This document shows, in pieces, positions 1-8,002 of a DNA stretch of 64,000 bases. The DNA is from Acetivibrio alkalicellulosi. GTDB taxonomy: Bacteria > Bacillota > Clostridia > Acetivibrionales > Acetivibrionaceae. The DNA lies in NCBI GenBank assembly GCA_008125075.1, contig VLTH01000002.1, positions 2,495,734 to 2,559,733 on the forward strand, given 5' to 3'. The notes below the pieces were generated by a model. It was not told where the DNA came from, did not search any database, and was given only the letters and a program-made list of their open reading frames with translations. Positions within the stretch are counted from its first letter, which is position 1. The number at the start of each line of letters is the position of its first letter. Made by a program: the position numbers and the translations under genes.

Positions 1-43
1 AATCGGTAAAAGTTCAAAACCCACCATAGGAATTTTTAAAAAA

Positions 44-493
44 TCATATTTTAATAAATTCCTTCACTTTAAAAAAAACAGTAATTTCCAGAAGGGTACC
101 CTTTCCAATTTGGGATGTTATATTAAATATGTCAGAATATTTTTTTATATTGGGCAATCCCATTCCAGCTCCAAATCCTTTTTCTCTTATTTCGTCTGAT
201 GCAGTTGAATAACCTTCCTGCATTGCCAAGTCTATATCCGGTATTCCCGGTCCATCATCCTTAATTTTTATAAGTATCTTTTCCTCATCAATTTCGACAA
301 AAGCCCGGCCTCCTCCAGCATGAATAACAACATTCATCTCAGCTTCATACATTGAAACAGCTGTTTTCTTAATTGCCTGAGGCTCAACTCCAAGTTGTAT
401 AAGAATTTTTTTTACATTGCTAGATGCTTCTCCAGCAACTGCAAAATCATTTGCCGGTATAACATACTCCTTGGAAATTATACCTTCTTTCAA
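44..493 (-). CDS. GHKL-fold ATPase, anti-sigma/RsbT-like serine kinase
   Basis: A 149-residue stand-alone HATPase_c (GHKL) domain of the SpoIIAB/RsbW/RsbT type. The N box lies around residues 47-55 (YEAEMNVVIHAGG, with the Glu-x-x-x-Asn arrangement). The G1 box is KDDGPGIPD near residue 80 and the G2 box is GFGAGMGLPNIKK near residue 110. There is no receiver or transmembrane segment, so it is cytoplasmic. The start is TTG at 493, overlapping the TGA stop of the upstream DRTGG gene, with AGAGGTG about 8 bases before it, so the two are translationally coupled. In many clostridia this pair sits at the head of the NAD(P)-dependent [FeFe]-hydrogenase operon. The next genes would lie off the left edge, so that link is inference. 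The substrate or partner is unknown. Confidence 0.8.
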   Translation of the reverse strand: MKEGIISKEYVIPANDFAVAGEASSNVKKILIQLGVEPQAIKKTAVSMYEAEMNVVIHAGGGRAFVEIDEEKILIKIKDDGPGIPDIDLAMQEGYSTASDEIREKGFGAGMGLPNIKKYSDIFNITSQIGKGTLLEITVFFKVKEFIKI

Positions 494-843
494 TCCCAGA
501 CACCTCTTCCTGTAACTCCTGCACTGTACAATTTACCACAAGCAATAAACATAGGGTGCTTAGTTGTTAATATAGTCATACCCATTTCTCTTGCTAAATC
601 AACTATTTTCTCCTCCGGATTCTTTCCCCTTACAAAAACTATTACCTTTATATCCATCATTTCAGCTGTTCTTACAACTTGAAGGTTTACAAGGCCTGTC
701 AGTAAAACAACGTTTTCCTTCACATAAGCCATAACATCACTCATTAAGTCTGCTCCACAAGCCGAGTTAATATCCATGTCAAGATTCTCTTCTCCTGTCA
801 AAACAACTGCATCTAAAACCCTTATAACTTCTCTTATTTTCAT
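490..843 (-). CDS. DRTGG domain protein
   Basis: A 117-residue protein matching the small DRTGG family: an alpha/beta domain with the run DLMSDVMAYVKENVVLLTG and the later segment VVRTAEMMDIKVIVFVRGK, without catalytic motifs. DRTGG domains are also found in phosphotransacetylase and CBS-domain proteins and are thought to bind a small ligand. Its stop overlaps the start of the GHKL ATPase, so the two form an operon. An AGAGGTG sits 12 bases before the ATG. Upstream is a near-perfect palindrome (872-902) that could be an operator. In related genomes this gene precedes hydrogenase subunits; here the rest of the operon is outside the window. Confidence 0.7.
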   Translation of the reverse strand: MKIREVIRVLDAVVLTGEENLDMDINSACGADLMSDVMAYVKENVVLLTGLVNLQVVRTAEMMDIKVIVFVRGKNPEEKIVDLAREMGMTILTTKHPMFIACGKLYSAGVTGRGVWD

Positions 844-871
844 ATTAATTAATCACCTCTAAATATAATTA

Positions 872-902
872 TACCACATTGTTAAGTTATAACAATGTGG
901 TA
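872..902. promoter_or_regulatory. 13-bp inverted repeat upstream of the DRTGG operon
   Basis: TACCACATTGTTA, then 5 bases, then TAACAATGTGGTA: a perfect 13-bp inverted repeat about 30 bases upstream of the DRTGG start. Its core, TTGTTA-n5-TAACAA, resembles the redox regulator Rex site (TTGTTAA-n4-TTAACAA) but is one base short. It is either an operator or a transcript hairpin. No T-run follows it, so it is not a classical terminator. Confidence 0.4.
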
Positions 903-911
903 ATTAAAACA

Positions 912-1025
912 TATCGCAGCGGAAGCTGCAATCAAAGTAGTAAGTTCCGCTGCGATAAACAGAGGAACTATATCTTCTAAAAAGTTTGCTAAAAAAGCAA
1001 ACTTTTTGAGAAGAATAGTATATCC
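912..1025. repeat. 114-bp dispersed palindromic repeat, copy 1
   Basis: Starts with the arms TATCGCAGCGGAA and TTCCGCTGCGATA, continues through a second hairpin with arms AAAAAGTTTGCT and AGCAAACTTTTT, and ends at AGAATAGTATATCCC. A near-identical copy lies at 52164-52279 and a rearranged third at about 52285-52470. The double-hairpin shape and intergenic position suggest a non-autonomous mobile palindrome or a REP-like element. Confidence 0.75.
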
Positions 1026-1029
1026 CGTG

Positions 1030-2706
1030 TTATTTATAAAATGAACTTCCTCCCAAAAACTCCCTTATTATAGAATTCATCGGTATCTCTTTGGGATCTA
1101 TTGTAACAAAATTTCTCAAAAACTCTATAAGCCTTCTAGCTTCTGAGTATTCAGGTTGTGAACAATCAACATCTGCTAATAATGGCTCTGCAAGTGTTTT
1201 TAATACACCTAGCTCATATATTAATGAAGAGTTAAACATTATATCGCTTTCCTCCTGAAATGGAAAAATGTTTTTCTCCTCACCTCTTCTTACAGAAGGC
1301 CATCTTTTCATTGTATTTATAGCACTACATCCTCTAAATTGAAAATCCCTTACTATCCTTCTTATAATCCTTGTATCTGTAGTTGGTATTCTATTGTGAT
1401 CGTCTATATTCATGGAAGTTAATGCACTTACATACACTTTAAATTTACTATCTTTTGGTATAGACCATGTTAATTTATTATTAAGACCATGTATACCTTC
1501 AATTACAAGAAGCTGATCTTCATCTATTTTTAGTTTTCTGGTTTTATTCTCCTCCCTGCACCCGTTAGGAAAATTAAATATGGGTATTTCAACTTCTTCA
1601 CCTTCTATAAGCCGAGCTAGATGCTCATTAAACAATTTTATATCGATGGCCTCTAAAGCTTCAAAATCATAATCACCAGTTTCATCTTTTGGAGTATGTT
1701 CCCTATTAACAAAATAATCATCTAAAGACACTGTAACAGGCCTTAGTCCATTTACTCTAAGTTGTATGGAGAGCCTATGGGCAAAAGTAGTCTTTCCTGA
1801 AGATGATGGCCCAGCAATTAACACCACTTTTTTCTTGTGCTTGTTAAAAGCTATCATATCTGCTATTTGTGCAATTTTCTTTTCCTGTAGTGCTTCTGCA
1901 ATTCTTATCAGTTCATTTATGCAACCATTCTTAACGATATCATTTAATGCTCCAACATTAGCAACTCCAAGTATGCGTACCCAGTTTTTATATTCTTTAA
2001 AAATGCTAAACAACTTCTTTTGTTCTTTAAATTTAGGTATTTCTTCAGGTTTTGAATTATCAGGAAACATCATTATCACCCCTGAGTAATAATGCTTTAA
2101 CTCAAAATACTTCAAATACCCAGTATCAGGAACCATATATCCATAAAAATAATCTTCAAAACCATCACAATCATATATAGTTACATAGGGCTTAGTCCTG
2201 TGCTCTATGGCGTGGTACCTATCCATCCTGCCGATTTTTCTAAACATCTCTTTGGCATCATCTAAAGACATTATCTTTTTTATAAATGGAATTTTTAAAT
2301 CTACAAGTTCTCTCATTCTATCATTAATCTTTTCTACTTCTTCTTGTGTAAGTTCAGTTTCTCCATTTATCTCACAATAAATGCCTTTACTTATAGAATG
2401 AGATATAACAACTTTTCTGTCAGGAAAAATATCGTTTACAGCCTTTATTAGTATAAAACTTAAACTCCTTCTGTATATCCTTTTCCCATCTCCATTTGTC
2501 AAATCAATAAATTCTACACTGCAACTATCATATAAATGATAGCTCAATTCTTTAATATCATTATTTACTTTTGCCGCAACTATAGCTGATTTAAAGTCCT
2601 TATCATAATCTTTACTTAGTTCTAGAAGAGAAATTCCTTCAAAAACCTCTCTCTCACTATTATCCGGAAAAGTTACTTTAATTAAATTCATATTTTTTTC
2701 TTCCAT
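1030..2706 (-). CDS. TGS-domain nucleoside (uridine-type) kinase
   Basis: An N-terminal TGS/threonyl-tRNA-synthetase-like region (residues 1 to about 200) precedes a uridine kinase/phosphoribulokinase domain with P-loop GPSSSGKTT near residue 285 and the following SLDDYF motif. This matches the clostridial family annotated as nucleoside kinase, about 550 residues long, predicted to phosphorylate a nucleoside with NTP in the cytoplasm. No substrate has been fixed for the family. AAGGGG precedes two in-frame ATGs; the second (2706) is 9 bases away and is preferred over 2712. It is transcribed alone, between a repeat downstream and the divergent prfC upstream. Confidence 0.8.
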   Translation of the reverse strand: MEEKNMNLIKVTFPDNSEREVFEGISLLELSKDYDKDFKSAIVAAKVNNDIKELSYHLYDSCSVEFIDLTNGDGKRIYRRSLSFILIKAVNDIFPDRKVVISHSISKGIYCEINGETELTQEEVEKINDRMRELVDLKIPFIKKIMSLDDAKEMFRKIGRMDRYHAIEHRTKPYVTIYDCDGFEDYFYGYMVPDTGYLKYFELKHYYSGVIMMFPDNSKPEEIPKFKEQKKLFSIFKEYKNWVRILGVANVGALNDIVKNGCINELIRIAEALQEKKIAQIADMIAFNKHKKKVVLIAGPSSSGKTTFAHRLSIQLRVNGLRPVTVSLDDYFVNREHTPKDETGDYDFEALEAIDIKLFNEHLARLIEGEEVEIPIFNFPNGCREENKTRKLKIDEDQLLVIEGIHGLNNKLTWSIPKDSKFKVYVSALTSMNIDDHNRIPTTDTRIIRRIVRDFQFRGCSAINTMKRWPSVRRGEEKNIFPFQEESDIMFNSSLIYELGVLKTLAEPLLADVDCSQPEYSEARRLIEFLRNFVTIDPKEIPMNSIIREFLGGSSFYK

Positions 2707-3006
2707 AAACATTAACCCCTTAACGTATAAATTATTGTATTTCTATGGAATAATCAATATATACTACAGCAAACCGCAAAAACTTTAAAAGTCATCAGTA
2801 TAAACCTTTAGTTAAAATACGATATTCTATATATATAATAAAAAATCCTCTTTTATAATAATAAATATTAGTTCGTAGGTAAATGAAATAAATGTTAAGA
2901 AAAATATGTACCCTAGTTTGTATAATGAATTGACAGGATAATAGTCAATAATATAAAATAAAACCTGTTTGAAACTTTAAAATATATTGTAGTATGAGGT
3001 AAAAAG

Positions 3007-4611
3007 ATGAATATAAAAGATGTTATATCAAAAGAAGTAGAAAGACGAAAAACATTTGCCATTATATCCCACCCTGACGCCGGTAAAACAACCCTTACTG
3101 AAAAACTGCTGCTTTATGGAGGAGCAATAAGACTTGCAGGCTCAGTAAAATCTAGAAAAACAAATAAATATGCAGTTTCTGACTGGATGGAAATCGAAAA
3201 ACAGAGAGGCATCTCAGTTACATCTAGTGTTATGCAGTTTGAGTATAACAACCACTGTATAAATATACTTGATACTCCAGGCCATCAGGACTTTAGTGAA
3301 GACACTTACAGAACACTTATGGCAGCAGATAGTGCCGTAATGCTTATTGATGGAGCTAAAGGTGTTGAAGCACAAACAATAAAGCTTTTTCATGTGTGTA
3401 AAATGAGAGGCATCCCAATTTTCACCTTTGTAAACAAGATGGATAGGGCAAGTAAAGATCCCTTTGAACTTATGGAAGAAATAGAACATGTCCTTGGCAT
3501 ACGTTCATATCCTATGAACTGGCCTATAGGAACAGATGGAGATTTCAAAGGAGTCTATAATAGACAATTAGCACAAATCGAGTTGTTCGCAGGAGGCTCC
3601 CATGGTCAAAGTACAGTATCTTCAACAAAAGGAAATGTAGATGATAAAGTATTTTTAGACCTTTTAGGAGAACACTACTATAATAAGCTATGTGAAGAAA
3701 TTGAGCTACTTGACATGGCCGGGGATCAATTCCATAAGAAAAAACTCTTATCTGGCGAACTTACACCTATATTTTTTGGCAGTGCAATGACAAACTTTGG
3801 TGTCCAACCTTTTTTAGAAGATTTTTTACAACTAGCTCCAAAGCCATCCATAAAAAGCTCTTCTGAAGGAGAGGTAGACCCAGAGAGTGACAGGTTTACA
3901 GGTTTTGTATTTAAAATACAGGCAAATATGAACCCTGCCCACAGAGATAGGCTAGCATTTATTAGAATTTGCTCTGGACGTTTTTCAAAAGGTCTTTCTG
4001 TCTTTCACGTACGGGAAGGCAAAGAAATCAAACTTTCCCAGCCACAGCAGTTTATGGCACAAGACCGTGTAATTGTAGAGGAGGCATATGCAGGAGATAT
4101 TATAGGCGTCTTTGATCCGGGTATTTTTAATATTGGAGACACCTTGAGTGAAAGAAACAACAAATTAAAATTTGATGGAATACCCATCTTTCCTGCAGAA
4201 CACTTTGCCAGGATAACTTCTTCTGATACAATGAAGCGAAAACAGTTTGTAAAAGGCATAAATCAACTTTCAGAAGAAGGCGCAATACAGGTCTTTAAAC
4301 AAATTGACATAGGAATTGAAGCCTTAATCGTGGGTACTGTTGGAGCACTCCAATTCGAAGTATTAGAATATCGACTTAAAAATGAATACGGTGTTGATTT
4401 GCGTATTCAACACCTTCCCTATAAACATGCTCGCTGGATTTCAGACAATAGTATTGATCCAAGACAGCTTACTCTAACAAGTTCAACTGTGATAGTGCAA
4501 GACGAAGATGACAGATATGTTCTTTTGTTTGAAAACGATTGGGCAATTAATTGGGCACAAGAAAGAAATAATTCACTTGAATTATTAGATATTGCAAAAA
4601 AAGACATGTAA
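3007..4611 (+). CDS. prfC: Peptide chain release factor 3
   Basis: A 534-residue translational GTPase with G1 SHPDAGKTTLTEK near residue 21, the switch I/II region with DTPGHQDFSEDT near residue 90, and NKMDR near residue 145. The length and C-terminal domain fit RF3, which recycles RF1/RF2 from the ribosome after peptide release. EF-G would be about 690 residues. The start has GAGG 7 bases upstream. A stem-loop with T-rich tail follows at 4618-4653. It is flanked by divergent and convergent genes, so it is monocistronic. Confidence 0.95.
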   Translation: MNIKDVISKEVERRKTFAIISHPDAGKTTLTEKLLLYGGAIRLAGSVKSRKTNKYAVSDWMEIEKQRGISVTSSVMQFEYNNHCINILDTPGHQDFSEDTYRTLMAADSAVMLIDGAKGVEAQTIKLFHVCKMRGIPIFTFVNKMDRASKDPFELMEEIEHVLGIRSYPMNWPIGTDGDFKGVYNRQLAQIELFAGGSHGQSTVSSTKGNVDDKVFLDLLGEHYYNKLCEEIELLDMAGDQFHKKKLLSGELTPIFFGSAMTNFGVQPFLEDFLQLAPKPSIKSSSEGEVDPESDRFTGFVFKIQANMNPAHRDRLAFIRICSGRFSKGLSVFHVREGKEIKLSQPQQFMAQDRVIVEEAYAGDIIGVFDPGIFNIGDTLSERNNKLKFDGIPIFPAEHFARITSSDTMKRKQFVKGINQLSEEGAIQVFKQIDIGIEALIVGTVGALQFEVLEYRLKNEYGVDLRIQHLPYKHARWISDNSIDPRQLTLTSSTVIVQDEDDRYVLLFENDWAINWAQERNNSLELLDIAKKDM

Positions 4612-4617
4612 TAGATT

Positions 4618-4653
4618 TAGGGGGCCTTTAGAGCCCCTTGTCTTTTTATTTCC
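4618..4653 (+). terminator. Terminator of prfC
   Basis: GGGGGCC-TTTAGA-GCCCC followed by TTGTCTTTTTATTT, starting 7 bases after the prfC stop. Confidence 0.8.
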
Positions 4654-4681
4654 AAAGGGACTATCTTGTCCAAGCTCCCTT

Positions 4682-4785
4682 AGGAATGCCTTAGAAATAA
4701 CTTCATATTCTCAAGTACAAAATCCCGATGTTTTTACGGGTTTTGGACGATGAGAATTGGATGTTATTTCTTAGCCATTACTTAA
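4682..4785. repeat. 103-bp palindromic element, copy 1
   Basis: The outer arms are inverted (AATGCCTTAGAAATAAC and GTTATTTCTTAGCCATT) and the centre has CCCGATG-TTTTTACGGG. A second copy lies at 7013-7115 with the same arms and centre. The fold-back structure with about 28-bp imperfect inverted ends is MITE-like. Confidence 0.7.
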
Positions 4786-4790
4786 AACCT

Positions 4791-4835
4791 AGGAACGCTG
4801 AAAATATAGCTTCCATTACTATTTCACTACATTCC
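4791..4835. repeat. 45-bp repeat shared with 56873-56915
   Basis: The segment AGGAACGCTGAAAATATAG followed by CTTCCATTACTATTTC recurs with few changes at 56873-56915, where it is one arm of a 100-bp inverted-repeat element. This copy looks like a solo arm. Confidence 0.55.
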
Positions 4836-5105
4836 TTAATCAATTACTATTTTCCCATCACCTTCTAATATTGCTTCACAAGCAAGCCTATAGCCTTTCT
4901 TTATCTTTTTGTCTCCTAATGTATTGATTTCAGCTTTCGTTGGTTCAGAAACCTTTCCATCAACAACCTTTACTATGCACTTTCCACATTTCCCCTTACC
5001 GTCACAAGGAGATTTAATTTTTATTTTATTTTTTTGGGCGATATCTAAAATAGTTTTTTTCTTTTTTATTTCTACTTCCTGAATAAATTTAACTTTACCA
5101 GACAC
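4836..5105 (-). CDS. 2Fe-2S ferredoxin-type protein (Fer2 fold)
   Basis: An 89-residue protein with a CDGKGKCGKC cluster (C-x5-C-x2-C) around residues 33-42 and a fourth Cys in RLACEA near residue 76, the spacing of plant-type/adrenodoxin-type 2Fe-2S ferredoxins. It would be a cytoplasmic electron carrier; its partner is not shown by context, because it stands alone between repeats. The start is GTG with GGAG 9 bases upstream. It differs from the thioredoxin-like 2Fe-2S ferredoxin in the nif cluster at 21344-21655. Confidence 0.85.
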   Translation of the reverse strand: MSGKVKFIQEVEIKKKKTILDIAQKNKIKIKSPCDGKGKCGKCIVKVVDGKVSEPTKAEINTLGDKKIKKGYRLACEAILEGDGKIVID

Positions 5106-5143
5106 AATTTAGCACTCCTTTAGCTTTTATCTTTAGAAATATA

Positions 5144-5255
5144 TTCACTTTTTTATATATACCACATTAGCTTTATTTATATCGACAAAACAAATGATAA
5201 TATTAAAAAAAGATGTAAATAATCATAATTAAGCAAATTGCAAGAAATCAAATTA
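5144..5255. repeat. About 110-bp intergenic repeat, copy 1 (fills most of 5106-5429)
   Basis: Shares the order CACTTTTTTATATATACCAC ... ATCGA ... GATAATATT ... AAAAAGATGTAAATAATCAT ... GCAAATTG with 9480-9588. One copy is upstream of the ferredoxin and the other upstream of the gerB-gerC operon, on opposite strands relative to those genes. The rest of 5106-5429 is AT-rich with nothing recognisable. Confidence 0.65.
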
Positions 5256-5429
5256 AAGAAAACAGTAGTAAGCACTCTACGTACATCAAAGATAGATATA
5301 ATATAGATTATAAAAAAGTTTATTTTTCTGCAAACTCTCAAAAAAAACAAATAATTAATTAAATATATTAATATGTTTTTAGTTGCATTTATAGGTTTTT
5401 TTGTATAGTTAGGTTTAGTAGTTTTTTCT

Positions 5430-6917
5430 TTATAACCTGTCTATTATCCCCAATATATATCTTTTTAATATCACATAGTCTGTTGAATCAATTTTTCCAT
5501 CTCCATTAATATCAGCAGCCTTTTTACTATCATAAGAAAGCTCTGTTATTATGTTAAGTATGTATCTTCTCATTAAAACTAAATCCAAAGAATTAACAAC
5601 ATTATCTTGATTCAAATCACCAAGGGTAAAAGAGTTATGTGAATTTTTCTTTAATTCAATTGCTTTTGTCAAAACAGAATGAGCATCAACAATACCATAT
5701 CCATAATAAGTTTTAGCTCCTGCCTCTTGAGTATTTTCAATTAATATTGATTTTATCTCATCTACAGTTAGTTCTTCATTAACAGTTTTCATTAAACCAA
5801 TAACACCTGAAATATGTGAAGCTGCAAATGATGTCCCTGAGTCAAATGAATATTTATTATCAATATCAGTACTGTATATTGATACACCTGGTGCCATAAC
5901 ATCTAAAGACTCACCATAATTTGAAAATTCGGCACGTATCCTATTATAATCAACAGCACCAACAGAAATAACAGTACTGTGATTTGCAGGATAAGTAATA
6001 GTTGCATCTCCTGAATTTCCTATAGCAGCAACTATGACAGTTCCGTTTAAGTATGCTGTTTTACACACTTCTTCCATTCCTTGAGAGTATCTTGTTCCTC
6101 CAAAAGATATATTTATTATATCTATATTTTGTTCTAAAGCATATATTATACCTTGCTGAACTGAAAACAAAGTTCCCCTACCATATTTATCTAATACTTT
6201 TACGGGAATAAGAGTGGCATTATTCATAACACCTGAGACTTCTCCATAGCTTGCTATTATTCCAGCAACCCTTGTCCCATGTCCATGCTCATCCATTACT
6301 GTATCATCAATAACACTCATTCTAAATTCACTATCTACAAAATCATTTAAACTTTGATGGTTATAATCTATACCAGTATCCAATACAGCAATTCTAACCT
6401 TTTTATCCCCAGTAGTTATCTTCCAAGCATCTGGCAAATTTATCATACTATAGTTCCATGTTTGATTATCATTAATACTTGGAATAGAGCTTTCATTAAT
6501 TGAGTATACATAATTTGGTTCAACATATTTAACTTTATATCCATTTTCAGAAAGAACTCTATTTACTTCCTCTATAGCTTTTGAGGCTGATGAATAGTTT
6601 TGTGAGTAATCTATCAATGTTATATTTCCTAAGCTTTTAATTACCTCCCTATTTTCAATAAAGCTTTGAACTCCATAAATACTTATTTTCTCATCAAAAT
6701 CATTTAAGGAGTCAATTACTTTAAATCCATAGGTTTCTAGTAAGTGTTTCTTGCTTGATATAGTATATAATCTTAGTACATTATAATCATAATCTTCATC
6801 TACTGCTACTACAATTTGTCCTTCTATGTAATCTATTTCAGTTTCTTTCGCTAACGAGGGTGAAACAATAAAAATAAAAAAAATACATAAAGCTAATGAA
6901 AATATTCTAGTTTTCAT
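5430..6917 (-). CDS. Secreted subtilisin-like (S8) protease with C-terminal type I dockerin
   Basis: A 495-residue exoprotein. The signal peptide is residues 1-23, ending SLA. A propeptide-like region of about 130 residues follows, then the S8 domain with catalytic Asp in RIAVLDTGID, His in DEHGHGTRVAG, oxyanion Asn in VAAIGNSG and Ser in DSGTSFAASHISG. The usual GTSxAxPH has Ser in place of Pro. From residue 432 to the end there are two 22-residue calcium-binding repeats (DLNQDNVVNSLDLVLMRRY and DINGDGKIDSTDYVILKRY), a dockerin that docks on a cohesin. It is therefore a cellulosomal protease. The start ATG has GAGGAG 6 bases upstream. It is monocistronic, with repeats on both sides. Confidence 0.92.
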   Translation of the reverse strand: MKTRIFSLALCIFFIFIVSPSLAKETEIDYIEGQIVVAVDEDYDYNVLRLYTISSKKHLLETYGFKVIDSLNDFDEKISIYGVQSFIENREVIKSLGNITLIDYSQNYSSASKAIEEVNRVLSENGYKVKYVEPNYVYSINESSIPSINDNQTWNYSMINLPDAWKITTGDKKVRIAVLDTGIDYNHQSLNDFVDSEFRMSVIDDTVMDEHGHGTRVAGIIASYGEVSGVMNNATLIPVKVLDKYGRGTLFSVQQGIIYALEQNIDIINISFGGTRYSQGMEEVCKTAYLNGTVIVAAIGNSGDATITYPANHSTVISVGAVDYNRIRAEFSNYGESLDVMAPGVSIYSTDIDNKYSFDSGTSFAASHISGVIGLMKTVNEELTVDEIKSILIENTQEAGAKTYYGYGIVDAHSVLTKAIELKKNSHNSFTLGDLNQDNVVNSLDLVLMRRYILNIITELSYDSKKAADINGDGKIDSTDYVILKRYILGIIDRL

Positions 6918-7012
6918 AGATACTCCTCTTATAAAAGTAAAGTTTTTAATAACTTTTATTTTAATATTTAATATATGCTATTTCTTAATATAATAACCAA
7001 ATATAATTATAT

Positions 7013-7115
7013 AAGGAATGGCTTAGAAGTAACTTTGTATTCTCAAGGACATACTCCCGATTATTTAACGGGTTTTGGATGATAAGAATCGAATGTTATT
7101 TCTAAGCCATCACTA
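7013..7115. repeat. 103-bp palindromic element, copy 2 (in gap 6918-7249)
   Basis: Same arms and centre as 4682-4785 (ATGGCTTAGAAGTAAC ... CCCGATTATTTAACGGG ... GTTATTTCTAAGCCAT). The remainder of the 332-base gap is AT-rich with no other signal. Confidence 0.7.
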
Positions 7116-7249
7116 ATAATTTCCAATGTCTTGTTGCTCAATTATATTTTCTCTTCATATTGACTCTTTACCTATTCCCATTTCGCCAGTAAAAACAATT
7201 CAAGTAATAAATGAAGCCCTACTTCTTATTGTTTTTAGTAATAAATTTA

Positions 7250-7765
7250 TTACTCATTAAAATTTAATACTATTTGCTCTCTATAATCAAATTCTATAGT
7301 ATTCCATTCAGCCAGTGACATTATCTCTTTTTTTATTGCCTCAGAAAAAGGATATGCATAACATATATCCTCATGAGAAACAGTACCAACAAACAACTTG
7401 TTTCCTATAAAAAAGCATAAGTCTTCTGGTGTTTTTTTTATATTTCCAAATTCATTTCCTTTACGTTCTCTTAAATATATATTATCAAAATGACTTTGAA
7501 TAATAGTTTGAGCCTTTTTATCTGCCTTAAATAAAAAAACCTTCTTCTCGTGTCCTTTTGGTACATAGTAGCAAAACCAATGTTGAGTTTCTATAGTTTT
7601 AATATAAAACTGTGATAATCCCTCTAAAAATTTTATATATTCTTCTGACTGGGCATAATCTTTTATCGGACTCTCTGTAAGACTAAAGTATGTAGAGTAT
7701 TTAAAGCATATATCTAACATAGCCATAAAACTTTTTTTTTCAATATTTTCTTTTAATTTTAGCAT
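7250..7765 (-). CDS. Unknown 171-residue protein, candidate immunity partner of the upstream toxin-like gene
   Basis: I do not recognise a family. The protein has no signal peptide or transmembrane segment. It is rich in aromatic and charged residues, with the run QHWFCYYVPKGHEKKVFLFK near residues 60-80 and LCFFIGNKLFVGT near 117-130, suggesting a mixed alpha/beta cytoplasmic fold. It lies 237 bases downstream of, and on the same strand as, the secreted toxin-like gene at 8003-9115, the usual place for a cytoplasmic immunity protein. The ATG has AAGGAAA about 11 bases upstream. The immunity role is inference from position only. Confidence 0.55.
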   Translation of the reverse strand: MLKLKENIEKKSFMAMLDICFKYSTYFSLTESPIKDYAQSEEYIKFLEGLSQFYIKTIETQHWFCYYVPKGHEKKVFLFKADKKAQTIIQSHFDNIYLRERKGNEFGNIKKTPEDLCFFIGNKLFVGTVSHEDICYAYPFSEAIKKEIMSLAEWNTIEFDYREQIVLNFNE

Positions 7766-8002
7766 TTATTATTATTTCCTTTCTTAAAATATATTTTTAC
7801 TCTTCTATTTATTTCCTTACAATTACAAGTTTCAGATAAATGTAAACTATGTTATATAAAATTTATTATTTGCTCTTTTCAATTACCTTCTATTAAAAAA
7901 GATACTAATTACATAGCCGTAGGCTAATTTATTAATTTTCATGCAACTGCCTACAATGAAATATTTCCCATTATAAGCAATTGCATTAATTTATATTCTA
8001 CA

